Shown here: positions 1 to 8,009 of the stretch, piece after piece
Layout of the letters: each line of letters starts with the position of its first letter
Position numbering within the stretch: the first letter of the stretch is position 1
Assembly (NCBI GenBank): GCA_002811675.1
Contig: PDIM01000058.1
Coordinates: 92,067-114,603, forward strand
Source: Ichthyosporea sp. XGB-2017a
Taxonomy: Eukaryota; Opisthokonta; Ichthyosporea
Length of the DNA stretch: 22,537 nt
Direction: 5' to 3'
Notes under the pieces: model-generated
Told to the model about the DNA's origin: nothing
Seen by the model: only the letters and a program-made list of their open reading frames with translations
Database searches by the model: none
Made by a program: the position numbers and the translations under genes

Positions 1-116
1 TTTTTTTTTATTTTTTTAGAAATAGATTGAGATTGAGAAAAAAAAAAAGAAAGAAGGATTTGTAAACCTTATTTTATTTTTTTTTGAATTAATTTAATTG
101 TATTTATATTTATAAA
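1..116. other. AT-rich upstream region of the first gene
   Basis: Poly(T) and poly(A) runs with almost no C, ending directly at the ATG at 117. No TATA box or other motif can be separated from the homopolymer background. The presumed promoter probably continues left of the window. Confidence 0.5.
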
Positions 117-1421
117 ATGTTGTCTTCCGTGTCTTTGATTCGCCAAGCGGCTGCAACTTCTGTGAGAAGAAGTGCAAGAAACCCAGTGGCTTTTAAGCTC
201 TTTACCTCCTCTTACTCTACCGGTGCGGACACAGCCTCTGCTGCAAAGACTGACGAGAAACAATACACAGAGTTGGTGAGAGATTTTCTGGACCCTGCCG
301 AGTTTTATGGTGCTATTAAAAGAAACAATATTGATTTCTTTACCGGAGTTCCTGACTCTCTTCTCAAAGACTTCTGTGCATATGTTACAAGCAACACTCC
401 TTCCAACAAGCATGTTATCACTGCAAATGAGGGAAATGCTATTGCTCTTGCTGCAGGGCATCACTTTGCCACTGGTAAATCGGCATGTGTGTACTTGCAA
501 AACTCCGGACTGGGAAATATTATCAACCCTTTAATGTCGCTCGCGGCCCCTGAGGTTTATAGCGTTCCCATGCTTATGCTCATTGGATGGAGAGGTGAGC
601 CCGGTAAGAAAGACGAACCCCAGCATTTGGTTCAGGGACAAGCTACCCCTGCTTTGTTGGCTTCACTCAATATTCCGTTCCAGGTTTTGCCTGACTTTCA
701 GGAGGGAGCTGAAAAGGTTCTGAGAACAGCTGCTGAATACATGGAACAAAACCAGGGACCTTATGCCATTCTGGTCCGTCGTCAAACTTTCGTTCCTTAC
801 AAACTTCCTGCCGAAGAACCCAAATTTGAACTTAACCGTGAAGGTGCGCTTAAACTTGTTGTCGACTCGCTTGGGCAGAGAGATGTTGTCGTTGGTACCA
901 CTGGTATGTTGTCTAGGGAGCTTTTTGAATACCGTGTTGCGCGTAAAGATGGTCACGAAAAAGACTTTTTGACTGTTGGTTCTATGGGACACGCTTCTTC
1001 CATTGCTCTTGGTATTGCCCTTGAAAAGCCCAACAGAAAAGTCTACTGCTTGGACGGTGATGGTGCTATGCTCATGCACATGGGTGCTTCCGCAACCGTT
1101 GCCCACTTGGAGCAGGAGAACTTTAAGCATGTACTGATTAACAATGGTGCTCACGACTCTGTTGGAGGACAGCCTACCAATGCACTCACTGACACTTTCT
1201 CTTTCACCAAGATTGCCGAAGGCATGGGATACAAATGGACCGAAACTGCCTCTTCAACAGAGGAAATCAAAGAAAAGCTTGCTGCTCTTCAAAGTGCCGA
1301 GGGCCCTGCCATGCTTGAAATCTTCGTCAACCGGGGAGGAAGAAAGGATTTGGGAAGACCTACCAGAACACCCATCCAGAACAAAGAGGACTTTATGACA
1401 TTTTTGGCCGATGACAACTAA
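117..1421 (+). CDS. Phosphonopyruvate decarboxylase, probably mitochondrial
   Basis: A 434-aa intron-free thiamine-diphosphate (ThDP) enzyme. Phosphonopyruvate decarboxylase converts 3-phosphonopyruvate to phosphonoacetaldehyde and CO2, the step that pulls phosphonate synthesis forward after PEP mutase. Residues 1-55 are rich in Arg, Ser and Ala without acidic residues at the start, like a mitochondrial presequence; the enzyme domain begins near residue 58. The cofactor glutamate is in NEGNA (E105). The ThDP/Mg motif runs from LDGDGA (312-317) to NN (342-343), followed by GAHDSVGGQPT, typical of this family rather than of pyruvate or indolepyruvate decarboxylases. The length fits the roughly 375-aa bacterial enzymes plus a leader. 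Neither PEP mutase nor a 2-aminoethylphosphonate aminotransferase lies in the window. A sulfopyruvate decarboxylase is a less likely alternative, since those are usually split or shorter. Confidence 0.88.
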   Translation: MLSSVSLIRQAAATSVRRSARNPVAFKLFTSSYSTGADTASAAKTDEKQYTELVRDFLDPAEFYGAIKRNNIDFFTGVPDSLLKDFCAYVTSNTPSNKHVITANEGNAIALAAGHHFATGKSACVYLQNSGLGNIINPLMSLAAPEVYSVPMLMLIGWRGEPGKKDEPQHLVQGQATPALLASLNIPFQVLPDFQEGAEKVLRTAAEYMEQNQGPYAILVRRQTFVPYKLPAEEPKFELNREGALKLVVDSLGQRDVVVGTTGMLSRELFEYRVARKDGHEKDFLTVGSMGHASSIALGIALEKPNRKVYCLDGDGAMLMHMGASATVAHLEQENFKHVLINNGAHDSVGGQPTNALTDTFSFTKIAEGMGYKWTETASSTEEIKEKLAALQSAEGPAMLEIFVNRGGRKDLGRPTRTPIQNKEDFMTFLADDN

Positions 1422-1472
1422 GTTACTTTTCCTTTTCTTTAGTCACCCAAACTCTTTTAAGTTATCGTGTAA

Positions 1473-1478
1473 AATAAA
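1473..1478 (+). terminator. Poly(A) signal AATAAA of the decarboxylase gene
   Basis: AATAAA 52 nt after the TAA stop, inside the 177-bp space between two convergent genes. Confidence 0.5.
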
Positions 1479-1598
1479 TTCAAACATATTTCCTAAACTA
1501 TTTACTTTTTCATTGAATACCAAAATCTTCAAAGCTGGCTCTCTTGGGCACTACATTTAAACTTTATTTACGTTCAATAAAGCTCAATTGTTTTATTT

Positions 1599-2876
1599 TC
1601 ACGATACCTCCCATGGGAGCGTACTGCTACCAACAATGTGCTCAATATCTTCTTCGACCTTGCTGTTCCTAGCATAAGAATTCGCTCGCTTTTTTGACTT
1701 CCCTTTGAATACGCTCTTTTGCGACGGTGTGTTTGAGTCTGTGGTTTGGTTGTGTTCTTCTTTTGGTGTGATACTAAGTGGTGATCGATTTTTTATCTTC
1801 AATGACTTGGGCTCTGCAGGAGTTTGAATTTCTGTCTCAGGGGGTTTCACCTTCTGTAGCTCTTTGCGAATACCTGTGATTATTGCCATAGCGTTCTTTT
1901 GCGAAATCTAAAAAGGTGAAACATCGTTGACATAGACATTCTATTAGTTCAACAGCCTTGAATGAATATTCAAGCAAAAAAACCAAATAAAAAATATGCC
2001 TACCTTAAGCTGAGTAGTGTCTGCTGCCTGCATCCCCATATCTTCTTTCAAGCCTGCCACTTCGTGATATATGTCCTCAATCATTGCATGTATATGATTT
2101 ACTTTTTCTTCCAGAGTCAAAGTATTGGTGAAGGATGTGGTAGAAACTACAGTACGTCCCCTAGCGGGATTCTTTGACGAAGCTACTCCCTGGTCAACGT
2201 TTTCGGTTAAGTGACGCACCGCTTCCTTGTTCAACGTAGAATTTGTCTCTCTTTCTGTTTGAGGTTGAAGATCTAAATCATTTGCAGAATGGGTCTTACC
2301 AGAGCATGTGTGCAAAGTACCAAACCGCTTCTGGAACTTTGCTGTTAGATTATTGTCATCCTCGGCGTCCAGTTCTCCATCACTATGACTGGTATAGTAG
2401 TTGATAGATCTTTCATGTGTACTGAGCCATATCTTTTCACTATCAGGAAATCCCAAGCTGAAACTCACATTTGAATGACTCGTTACCGGGCTTTTTTGTT
2501 TGTTTGTTTGTTTCAAACGCATATGCAACAGAATTATGATTAAACTCTAGAACCAGAGGAATTCAAAAATAAACCAATTTATAATACAATACCTGTAAAA
2601 GGAGTTCAGATCTGATTCAGAATCAAGAGTTGAAGTATTTGCCATTGCCAGTTTTGAAAGCTCCTGAACTCGTTTGGATTTCTTCCCTATCAGCAACGAA
2701 TTTTCCCCACTTGCATTGGTTCTCCCCTTCCCGTTATCATCCCCCCGGATGGACCCCTTCTCTGCCTTTTCGCGATCCTGAACGGTATCAGAATAGCTGA
2801 ACCCTGTATCCAACAGCCCTTCAAACATAGGAAGAGACCCCAGTGTAGAATACACAACTTTGTTTATAATATCCAT
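1599..2876 (-). CDS. Hypothetical coiled-coil protein, three exons
   Basis: Three open segments on the minus strand join with matching phase: exon 1 2876-2593, exon 2 2490-2004, exon 3 1907-1599, giving 359 aa. Intron 1 (102 bp) has a GTATTG donor; intron 2 (96 bp) has a GTAGGC donor, an ACTAATA branch-like site and a TTTTTAG acceptor. The start is the ATG at 2876 (context ATAATGG); longer readings need a non-ATG start. A short intron 1 ending in TAGAG near 2550 also keeps phase but would be only about 41 bp. The product is hydrophilic, Ser/Thr/Asn-rich and largely disordered, with a probable coiled coil at about residues 218-278 crossing the exon 2/3 join. I see no signal peptide, membrane segment or known domain. 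AATAAA starts 2 nt after the stop (1597-1592). It converges on the decarboxylase gene and diverges from the RhoGAP gene. Function unknown. Confidence 0.65.
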
Positions 2877-3128
2877 TATTATGGTCCCTGGGGATCTATC
2901 AAGATCAATCCCTTTGAACAATAAAGAACACCGAATCTAAAACCACACAAAGAAAAAAACGAAAAAACAATACATGAAAGGAAAGGAATGAAACTTTGTA
3001 TAAACTTTGTAAAATCAAAAAAAAAAAAAAGAAAAACAACAAAATCCACTTTTAGGCATTTTTGTCCTCGATTTATAAAAATGTCAAGAACGTACTGGAG
3101 GCTGGAGCTAGATCATGCCGGCAATCAA

Positions 3129-3172
3129 AATTCCCTTCAGGGGATTAAACTAAAAGTCCCTTAAGGGAATTT
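3129..3172. repeat. Inverted repeat with palindromic arms
   Basis: The left arm AATTCCCTTCAGGGGA (3129-3144) and right arm TCCCTTAAGGGAATT (3157-3171) are inverted copies with two mismatches, 12 nt apart. The right arm contains a perfect 12-bp palindrome, TCCCTTAAGGGA. Weaker pairing continues outward (CAAT on the left against ATTG on the right). It could be a regulator site pair, a hairpin or the remnant of a small element. Confidence 0.65.
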
Positions 3173-3224
3173 GGCATTGGGAGGCGGGAGCGGTCAGCTG
3201 GTGGAAGCTTTTATAATGCTATAC

Positions 3225-3240
3225 GACGTAGTTATACGTC
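3225..3240. promoter_or_regulatory. GACGTA-GTTA-TACGTC dyad
   Basis: Perfect 6-bp inverted arms with a 4-nt spacer, in the divergent promoter region next to a minus-strand TATAAAAG. It resembles a spaced bZIP half-site pair (ACGT cores). Function is inferred from position only. Confidence 0.35.
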
Positions 3241-3539
3241 TGTCTGCAAAAATAAAAATTTGAAATCCTGTAATGTTTTTTTTTTGTCCGCAAAATTACA
3301 AAAAGAAAATAAAAAAGAAATGGTTCACTGTTGAGTGTACACTTCACCGGACAGTAGTGGGCACCGTGTGGCGTGTACGAGGAAGTGTCAACTGTCACAA
3401 AGAAAAAGAAGGACTGTTGCTATTTTTTTCGTTGATTTAGCGACATATTTTCACATTCCAATCGAGTTTTAATGGTTATTGGCCGTTGGTGGTTTTTTTG
3501 TTTTCCTTGTTCCTTGTTCGAGTTGTCTCGTTTTTCTTT

Positions 3540-3551
3540 TCTTCTCTCTCT

Positions 3552-3592
<41 letters not shown>

Positions 3593-3665
3593 TGTTTTTT
3601 TTTTTTTTTTTTTTTTTTCTCTCTCTCTTTTTTTTTTTTTGTCTGTATTTTTTTTTTGCTTTTAG
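3540..3665. repeat. Long poly(T) and CT tract
   Basis: CT repeats, then about 35 T, GCTTG, about 24 T, more CT repeats, then T13 and T10 runs, ending about 110 bp upstream of the RhoGAP ATG. Poly(dA:dT) of this length usually excludes nucleosomes. The exact count is prone to sequencing and polymerase slippage. Confidence 0.9.
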
Positions 3666-3772
3666 CACAGTTTTCTTGCTTTGTGTTAGTTTTTCATAAG
3701 TGAGATCAAGATTCAAGACAACATAAGGTGCTGGTGCTTGCTTCAATCAAATCTATTTTCAGAAAAATAACA

Positions 3773-5719
3773 ATGGAAAGTGTTGAAATTTCACCGAATA
3801 AAGAAGCTTCCACTTCCGGAAGCTCGGGTGTTGGAAGTTTGGAATCAGTTAAAGAATCTGAGGATGGTAGCGTTTCTGTCAATGCATGTGGCACAAGTGC
3901 TAATGTATCAAGGAATTGTAGTGAGGGAAAATTCAAGGAGCAGGATCGTATCTATATCATAGAAGATGGCTTTTTTGTTCTAACGAAACGAATGAAGAAC
4001 GATATCAAAACGGTGAAAGAAATGATAATTTTCTTGAAAAAGAGAATGGCTGTCGAAGAAGAGTATGTGAAGTTATCTTCAAAGGTCAATAAGCATTGCG
4101 TGGATGTTCTTGATAAGGATCACGACCTGAAACAAGGCTCTTTTAAAATAGGATGGCAGACCCTCCTCGATACGACGGATAATATGATTAGCAATAGGCA
4201 GAGTTTTGTGTTAAGCACAAGTGAAAGTGTAATAGAAAATTTAAATAGTCTTGTGAAAGATATGGAAAAAAATCGCAAAGCAGTAAAGGAAGAGGGTAAT
4301 AAGCATAGGAAGATATTAAGTGAGTCTATGGAAAGACTGGCTAAGGCAAAGTCGAAGTATCATCATCTTGCTCATGAATGGGAGAAAGCTATTCTGGAGA
4401 AGCATAAAATGGAGAATAATCCGAAGCAAAGAAAGGCCTCGGTAGTTAACAAACTGATCAAAAGCGAAGAGGATGCAAAGGAGAAGGCTGCTTTGGCAGA
4501 AAAACACTATGAGATGCAGCTTGCTGATAGTAATGCTGTGCAGAATGATTTCTACAGTGTACATTTGCCTATGGTTCTGAGAACTGGTATGAATTTTCGA
4601 GAAGAGGCCGATGAGATGTTTCAGAAACTCTTTCTAGATTTTGCAATCCTTATGTCTAGCACAGCTGTTAAAGATGCAAATCTTCTGCGCTCAACTGAGT
4701 ATGAAAAGGGGGTATCGGATGCAATCAAGAGCGTTGATCTTACTGGTGATTTTAAACAATTTGTTGTAGATGCGTCTCTGAAAAGCTCAATTATTGCAAA
4801 TGAAATGATCTTATTTGAGGATTATGAAATGAGCAAAGATGCAGCTTTTATTTTGAATCCAAATCCCGTTTTTGGGGTGGCTTTGGACACACAGACAAGT
4901 AGTCAAAATGTAGAGAACGTGCCGGATTTTTTGCATAGATGCTGTGAAGTTATCGAAAAGCAAATGAATGTCGAAGGCATATACAAGATTCCAGGTATAT
5001 CTTCAGTAGTCAGTGACCTCCGTAGGTGTGTAGACAGAGATCCTAAAGGCTGCGACTTCAGCAAGTTTGATGTCCATGCCGTTGCTGTTCTTGTAAGGCA
5101 GTTTTTCGACGAGCTTCCCGAGCCGCTAATGACGTACAAACTTTTTGAATCTTGGATGGGCGTGGATTGTGGCTCGTGCTCAGGTGAAGAAAATTCTGAA
5201 GTTAAGCAAAGTTGTGACCAACTTAGAGATATAGCTAAGCACCTACCAAAGGAAAATCAATCAACGCTGAAGTACATTTGTGGCCACCTCAACAAAGTGG
5301 CTTCCCACTCGTTGTATAACAAAATGAACGCGAAGGGACTATCTGTCTTATTTGGCCCCGTGTTTTTGACCTGTCCCGAAAAGGAAAGCAATTCGTCAAA
5401 TGTCAACCGAAAGCAGACAATTGTTGAAACCCTGATATCCCAGTACAGTGTCATTTTTGAAAGTGTCACACCTCCAAGCCGAAGTAACTCTTCAACCCTC
5501 AAGTCTTTTGCGGAGGATTTTGACGAATCGGAAGGGAAGAGAACCAACTTGTCAGAATCTTTAAAAGTGACAATTCCCTCCACTTCAGAGCCAACGGCCG
5601 GAGACTATGAAGCGCCACTATCCCCTAAAGAACTACAGGCGGAACAACATAACCCCGAAGCAAATGTCCCCACTAGTACTATTGAAGGTACTGCCATGGA
5701 GAATGAGACGGAGCCGTAA
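3773..5719 (+). CDS. F-BAR/RhoGAP protein (Rgd1-like) with degenerate GAP site
   Basis: A 648-aa protein starting at the ATG at 3773 (ACAATGG); the frame is open a little further upstream but only with non-ATG codons. Residues 1-55 are acidic and disordered. About 56-310 are long Lys/Glu-rich helices of F-BAR type that should bind membranes as a curved dimer. About 370-560 form a RhoGAP fold, followed by a Ser/Pro/Glu-rich tail. Domain order and length match yeast Rgd1, a Rho GTPase regulator at sites of polar growth. The usual catalytic residues are changed. The arginine finger of GI(F/Y)R is K405 in EGIYKIPG; the Lys and Arg of the LKxxFRELPEP helix are R442 and D446; the Asn of FGPN is V530. 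The fold looks intact, so it is more likely a non-catalytic Rho-binding domain than a pseudogene. No intron is needed. Confidence 0.88.
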   Translation: MESVEISPNKEASTSGSSGVGSLESVKESEDGSVSVNACGTSANVSRNCSEGKFKEQDRIYIIEDGFFVLTKRMKNDIKTVKEMIIFLKKRMAVEEEYVKLSSKVNKHCVDVLDKDHDLKQGSFKIGWQTLLDTTDNMISNRQSFVLSTSESVIENLNSLVKDMEKNRKAVKEEGNKHRKILSESMERLAKAKSKYHHLAHEWEKAILEKHKMENNPKQRKASVVNKLIKSEEDAKEKAALAEKHYEMQLADSNAVQNDFYSVHLPMVLRTGMNFREEADEMFQKLFLDFAILMSSTAVKDANLLRSTEYEKGVSDAIKSVDLTGDFKQFVVDASLKSSIIANEMILFEDYEMSKDAAFILNPNPVFGVALDTQTSSQNVENVPDFLHRCCEVIEKQMNVEGIYKIPGISSVVSDLRRCVDRDPKGCDFSKFDVHAVAVLVRQFFDELPEPLMTYKLFESWMGVDCGSCSGEENSEVKQSCDQLRDIAKHLPKENQSTLKYICGHLNKVASHSLYNKMNAKGLSVLFGPVFLTCPEKESNSSNVNRKQTIVETLISQYSVIFESVTPPSRSNSSTLKSFAEDFDESEGKRTNLSESLKVTIPSTSEPTAGDYEAPLSPKELQAEQHNPEANVPTSTIEGTAMENETEP

Positions 5720-5743
5720 GCCGTGATGAAGTAAAACGAAAAG

Positions 5744-5749
5744 AATAAA
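5744..5749 (+). terminator. Poly(A) signal AATAAA of the F-BAR/RhoGAP gene
   Basis: AATAAA 24 nt after the stop codon. No competing signal lies closer. Confidence 0.5.
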
Positions 5750-5832
5750 GATAGTGAAAATAATGAACGCTCCTGCATAAAAATCAAGGCAACGGCTGAA
5801 ATGCAATACAAAACAACTTTACCGAAACAAAG

Positions 5833-5897
5833 AAACAGCTGTGCAGATATCGAGCCTAGGAACATTTTTTATCTAAATATGGATAAAATATGCAGTG
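5833..5897 (+). repeat. Duplicated promoter-like module, copy 1
   Basis: AAACAGCTGT (5833-5842), 22 nt, then a 33-bp block (5865-5897) that recurs at 6043-6075 with one mismatch. It lies between two same-strand genes, downstream of the RhoGAP poly(A) signal. Confidence 0.75.
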
Positions 5898-6002
5898 TGA
5901 TGCAAAACGTCCCGCCTGCACGTTTTCTTTTTTTTGGCTTTTTTTTTGATGTTTTATGTTTTTTGTTTTTTGCTTTCATTTTCTGTTTTTTTTTTCCGCC
6001 AA

Positions 6003-6075
6003 AAACAGCTGTTCCGGGTGGACTTTAGAAGAAAATAGTCACTTTTTTATCTAAATATGTATAAAATATGCAGTG
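6003..6075 (+). repeat. Duplicated promoter-like module, copy 2
   Basis: AAACAGCTGT (6003-6012), 30 nt, then the same 33-bp block (6043-6075) as at 5865-5897 with one substitution (T for G at 6060). In this copy the substitution creates TATAAAA. It starts 235 bp upstream of the secreted-protein ATG. Confidence 0.75.
6060..6066 (+). promoter_or_regulatory. TATA-like box before the secreted-protein gene
   Basis: TATAAAA, 172 bp upstream of the ATG at 6238, inside module copy 2 and followed by a T/G-rich tract (about 6080-6150). Assigned by consensus and position only. Confidence 0.35.
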
Positions 6076-6079
6076 GCCA

Positions 6080-6150
6080 CTCATTTTATTTTTGTTTTGT
6101 TTTTGTTTTGTTTGACTTTTTTGTTTTTGTTTTGTTTGTTTTTGTGTACT
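6080..6150 (+). repeat. T/G low-complexity tract
   Basis: Repeated TTTTTG and TTTTG units, probably in the promoter or 5' leader of the secreted-protein gene. No coding potential. Confidence 0.8.
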
Positions 6151-6237
6151 GTTTAAATTTTTCCTTGTTCAAAGAATATCGAATCTTTATTCGCAGATAA
6201 GTTGATTGGTGAATTCGTGTTTTGATTTGAACTGAAG

Positions 6238-7890
6238 ATGGGTTTGAAGTACCAAGTTGCGCTTTTGGCGTTTTGTGTTCTTGCTTTTCATTTGAATACA
6301 AGTGTGAACTGCCTTCCTTCAAAGTCTCATGTTTTTGAGAGGAGAAATGATATCCCTGCTGATTTAAATATTCCTGCTGATTTAGGTATCCCTGTTGGTG
6401 TTAATATCCCTGTTGATGTGAGCATCCCTGCAGACATAGATCTCCCTACCGCTATTCTTCCAGATGGTTCTGAAAATGATGAAGCGGGAGAAGATGAAAC
6501 GGAGAATGAGGACGTTGAAGATTACGGATCTGTGTCTCCTTCGTACTTTTTTTCCCCCATTGGAAGCTGGTCATGGGAACAAGCGATTAGTGAAAGTGTA
6601 GTGGCAAATCTTTCTTTGGTGTTGAGCTGTGATTTGGAAAGTGGGTAAGTGCTTGATGTATAAATAAGAATGATTTATGAATCCAGCATCTAATCCGTTG
6701 GGTCTGTGTACGTGTGTAGCTATTATTCTGCTTACTTTGAGCAAAGTTTTCCAGATGGCCAAGGAGTTGGAAACTTGACTAGCTTTGCTGGTTTCATTAA
6801 GGGTTTGGGTAGTGGCTGTGAATACTCTTCTTCGGCTAACAATAGCCAAATTGAAGTTGCCAATCTATCTGAAAATGGATCAGTTACGAACTCTTTAAAG
6901 TGTGTATTTGATTTAGAAAGTCCTCCCGCAGAGCTTGTTCTTACGATTTCTTTTCAAAACGAGGGGGCGATAGGGGCAACTGAATCCCCGCCAAGTTGTG
7001 TTGCATCCGCATTTACTACCCCTGTTCCTCAGTGCTCTTTGGAAAACACTTTGATACCTGCCGTTTTTAAATCAAAATCAGGCAAGTTCAAGTGGACTGA
7101 TACATCAGAGAATGTCACTTACAACTATTTATTGACCACCGGTTGTTCAGGGGAGATCACCCTCAGTCAAGAGACTACAGAGGACTTCAGTGTATCGGGA
7201 CTCTCTGAATTTGCTGTTGTTGGTGTAGGTGCATTGGAAGGAAAAGTGCTATGTTCTTATGGTGATAGCTTTAGTGATTGCGAAGACTGTAATCTTGATC
7301 CTGCTGTGCGCGAGATTTCAGACAGCGAAGCTGGTCAAAATGTTATTTCTGTAACATGCTTTCCCAATACATCTTATATTTTTGCTTTGCCGGAGTTCCA
7401 GTTTAAATTGCAATTCTATAGACAATCTGCAGAAGTTGTGATCACTCAGCCACCGACATGTGTTGCCGCCTATTTTGAATCGTACCCAAGCCTATGCGAA
7501 GATGGAACTGACGGTGGTGATGATGATGGCAATGGTGATGATGATGGAAGTGGCGATGATGATGGAAGTGGCGATGATGATGGAAGTGGCGATGATGATG
7601 ATGATACAACCGATATACCATTCCCTGTTGATCTTGATGGGTTCATTGGCATCAACGACCCTCAATCAATCTGTTCCTCAATTGAAGCGTCGCTCGACAA
7701 CTACAACCTAGTGACAGCATCATTTTTTTGTAATGAGCAAAACTTGTCCTGTAGTGTCACATATACCATTTTGGATTTTGCTTGCCAAACTAAATGTGTA
7801 TGTGGCCCTATTTGCGATTCGTTAGTGAATGATAGCGCGACAGTGGGTGATAATAGCTTCGTATCTGCTGCTTTTTCTGACGGCTGCTAA
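6238..7890 (+). CDS. Secreted Cys-rich repeat protein, two exons
   Basis: Exons 6238-6644 and 6720-7890 join across a 75-bp intron (GTAAGT donor, TCTAATC branch-like site, GTGTGTAG acceptor) in matching phase, giving 525 aa. Residues 1-25 form a clear signal peptide ending near VNC-LPS. Residues 38-72 carry six copies of an (x)IP(A/V)(D/G)(L/V/I) hexapeptide, followed by an acidic stretch. The middle holds two related Cys-containing modules of about 150 aa, each ending in PP(S/T)CVA and a nearby second Cys (C229 and C383). Residues 402-431 are Gly-(Asp)3-Gly-Ser/Asn repeats, then comes a Cys-rich C-terminal domain (CVCGPIC). There are several N-glycosylation sites, no transmembrane segment and no clear GPI signal. 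This fits an extracellular or cell-surface protein; the acidic linker could bind cations. I recognise no family. Confidence 0.82.
6343..6448 (+). repeat. 18-bp tandem repeats coding the IP(A/V)D hexapeptides
   Basis: About six degenerate 18-bp units, each with ATxCCTG followed by a GAT/GTT-type codon, within exon 1 of the secreted-protein gene. The divergence between units suggests an old expansion. Confidence 0.75.
7516..7605 (+). repeat. 18-bp minisatellite coding Gly-Asp-rich units
   Basis: Five in-frame units of GG(T/C)(GAT)3GGAAGT type; the last is extended to five GAT codons. The middle copies are nearly identical, so the array is recent and likely variable in length between strains. 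Confidence 0.9.
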
Positions 7891-7936
7891 TTGGTAATTG
7901 CTATTTGTTTTTTTTATCCTAATATTTTTGTATAAC

Positions 7937-7942
7937 AATAAA
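7937..7942 (+). terminator. Poly(A) signal AATAAA of the secreted-protein gene
   Basis: AATAAA 46 nt after the stop, within the 119-bp convergent gap before the OTC gene, whose own signal is at 7995-7990 on the minus strand. Confidence 0.5.
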
Positions 7943-8009
7943 GCACAACTAAAAGCAACCATTGCAAAGGTAAAATTAAACAGTCATGTTTTATTTCCGA
8001 GAACCAGTA

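Larger units (their letters stand above)
2877..3772. other. Divergent intergenic region with dyads and poly(T)
   Basis: This 896-bp gap separates the start of the coiled-coil gene (-) from that of the F-BAR/RhoGAP gene (+), so it should hold both promoters. It contains an inverted repeat (3129-3172), a short dyad (3225-3240), a minus-strand TATAAAAG (3208-3215) and a very long T/CT tract (about 3540-3665). No convincing coding segment was found; the open frames across the T tract are Phe- or Lys-repeat artefacts. Confidence 0.6.

Noticed and set aside
3420-3746. Lys-rich and Phe-rich ORFs over the T tract
   Set aside because: They are translations of homopolymers in either direction, with no normal amino-acid composition.
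5801-6028. Plus-strand 75-codon ORF after the RhoGAP gene
   Set aside because: It is mostly Phe codons from T runs and overlaps the duplicated promoter-like modules.
7516-7605. CRISPR array (regular 18-bp repeats)
   Set aside because: The units are contiguous without spacers and in frame with the gene; it is a coding minisatellite in a eukaryote.
7470-7655. Ser/Pro-repeat ORF on the minus strand over the Gly-Asp repeats
   Set aside because: It is the antisense of the GAT-rich minisatellite in the secreted-protein gene.
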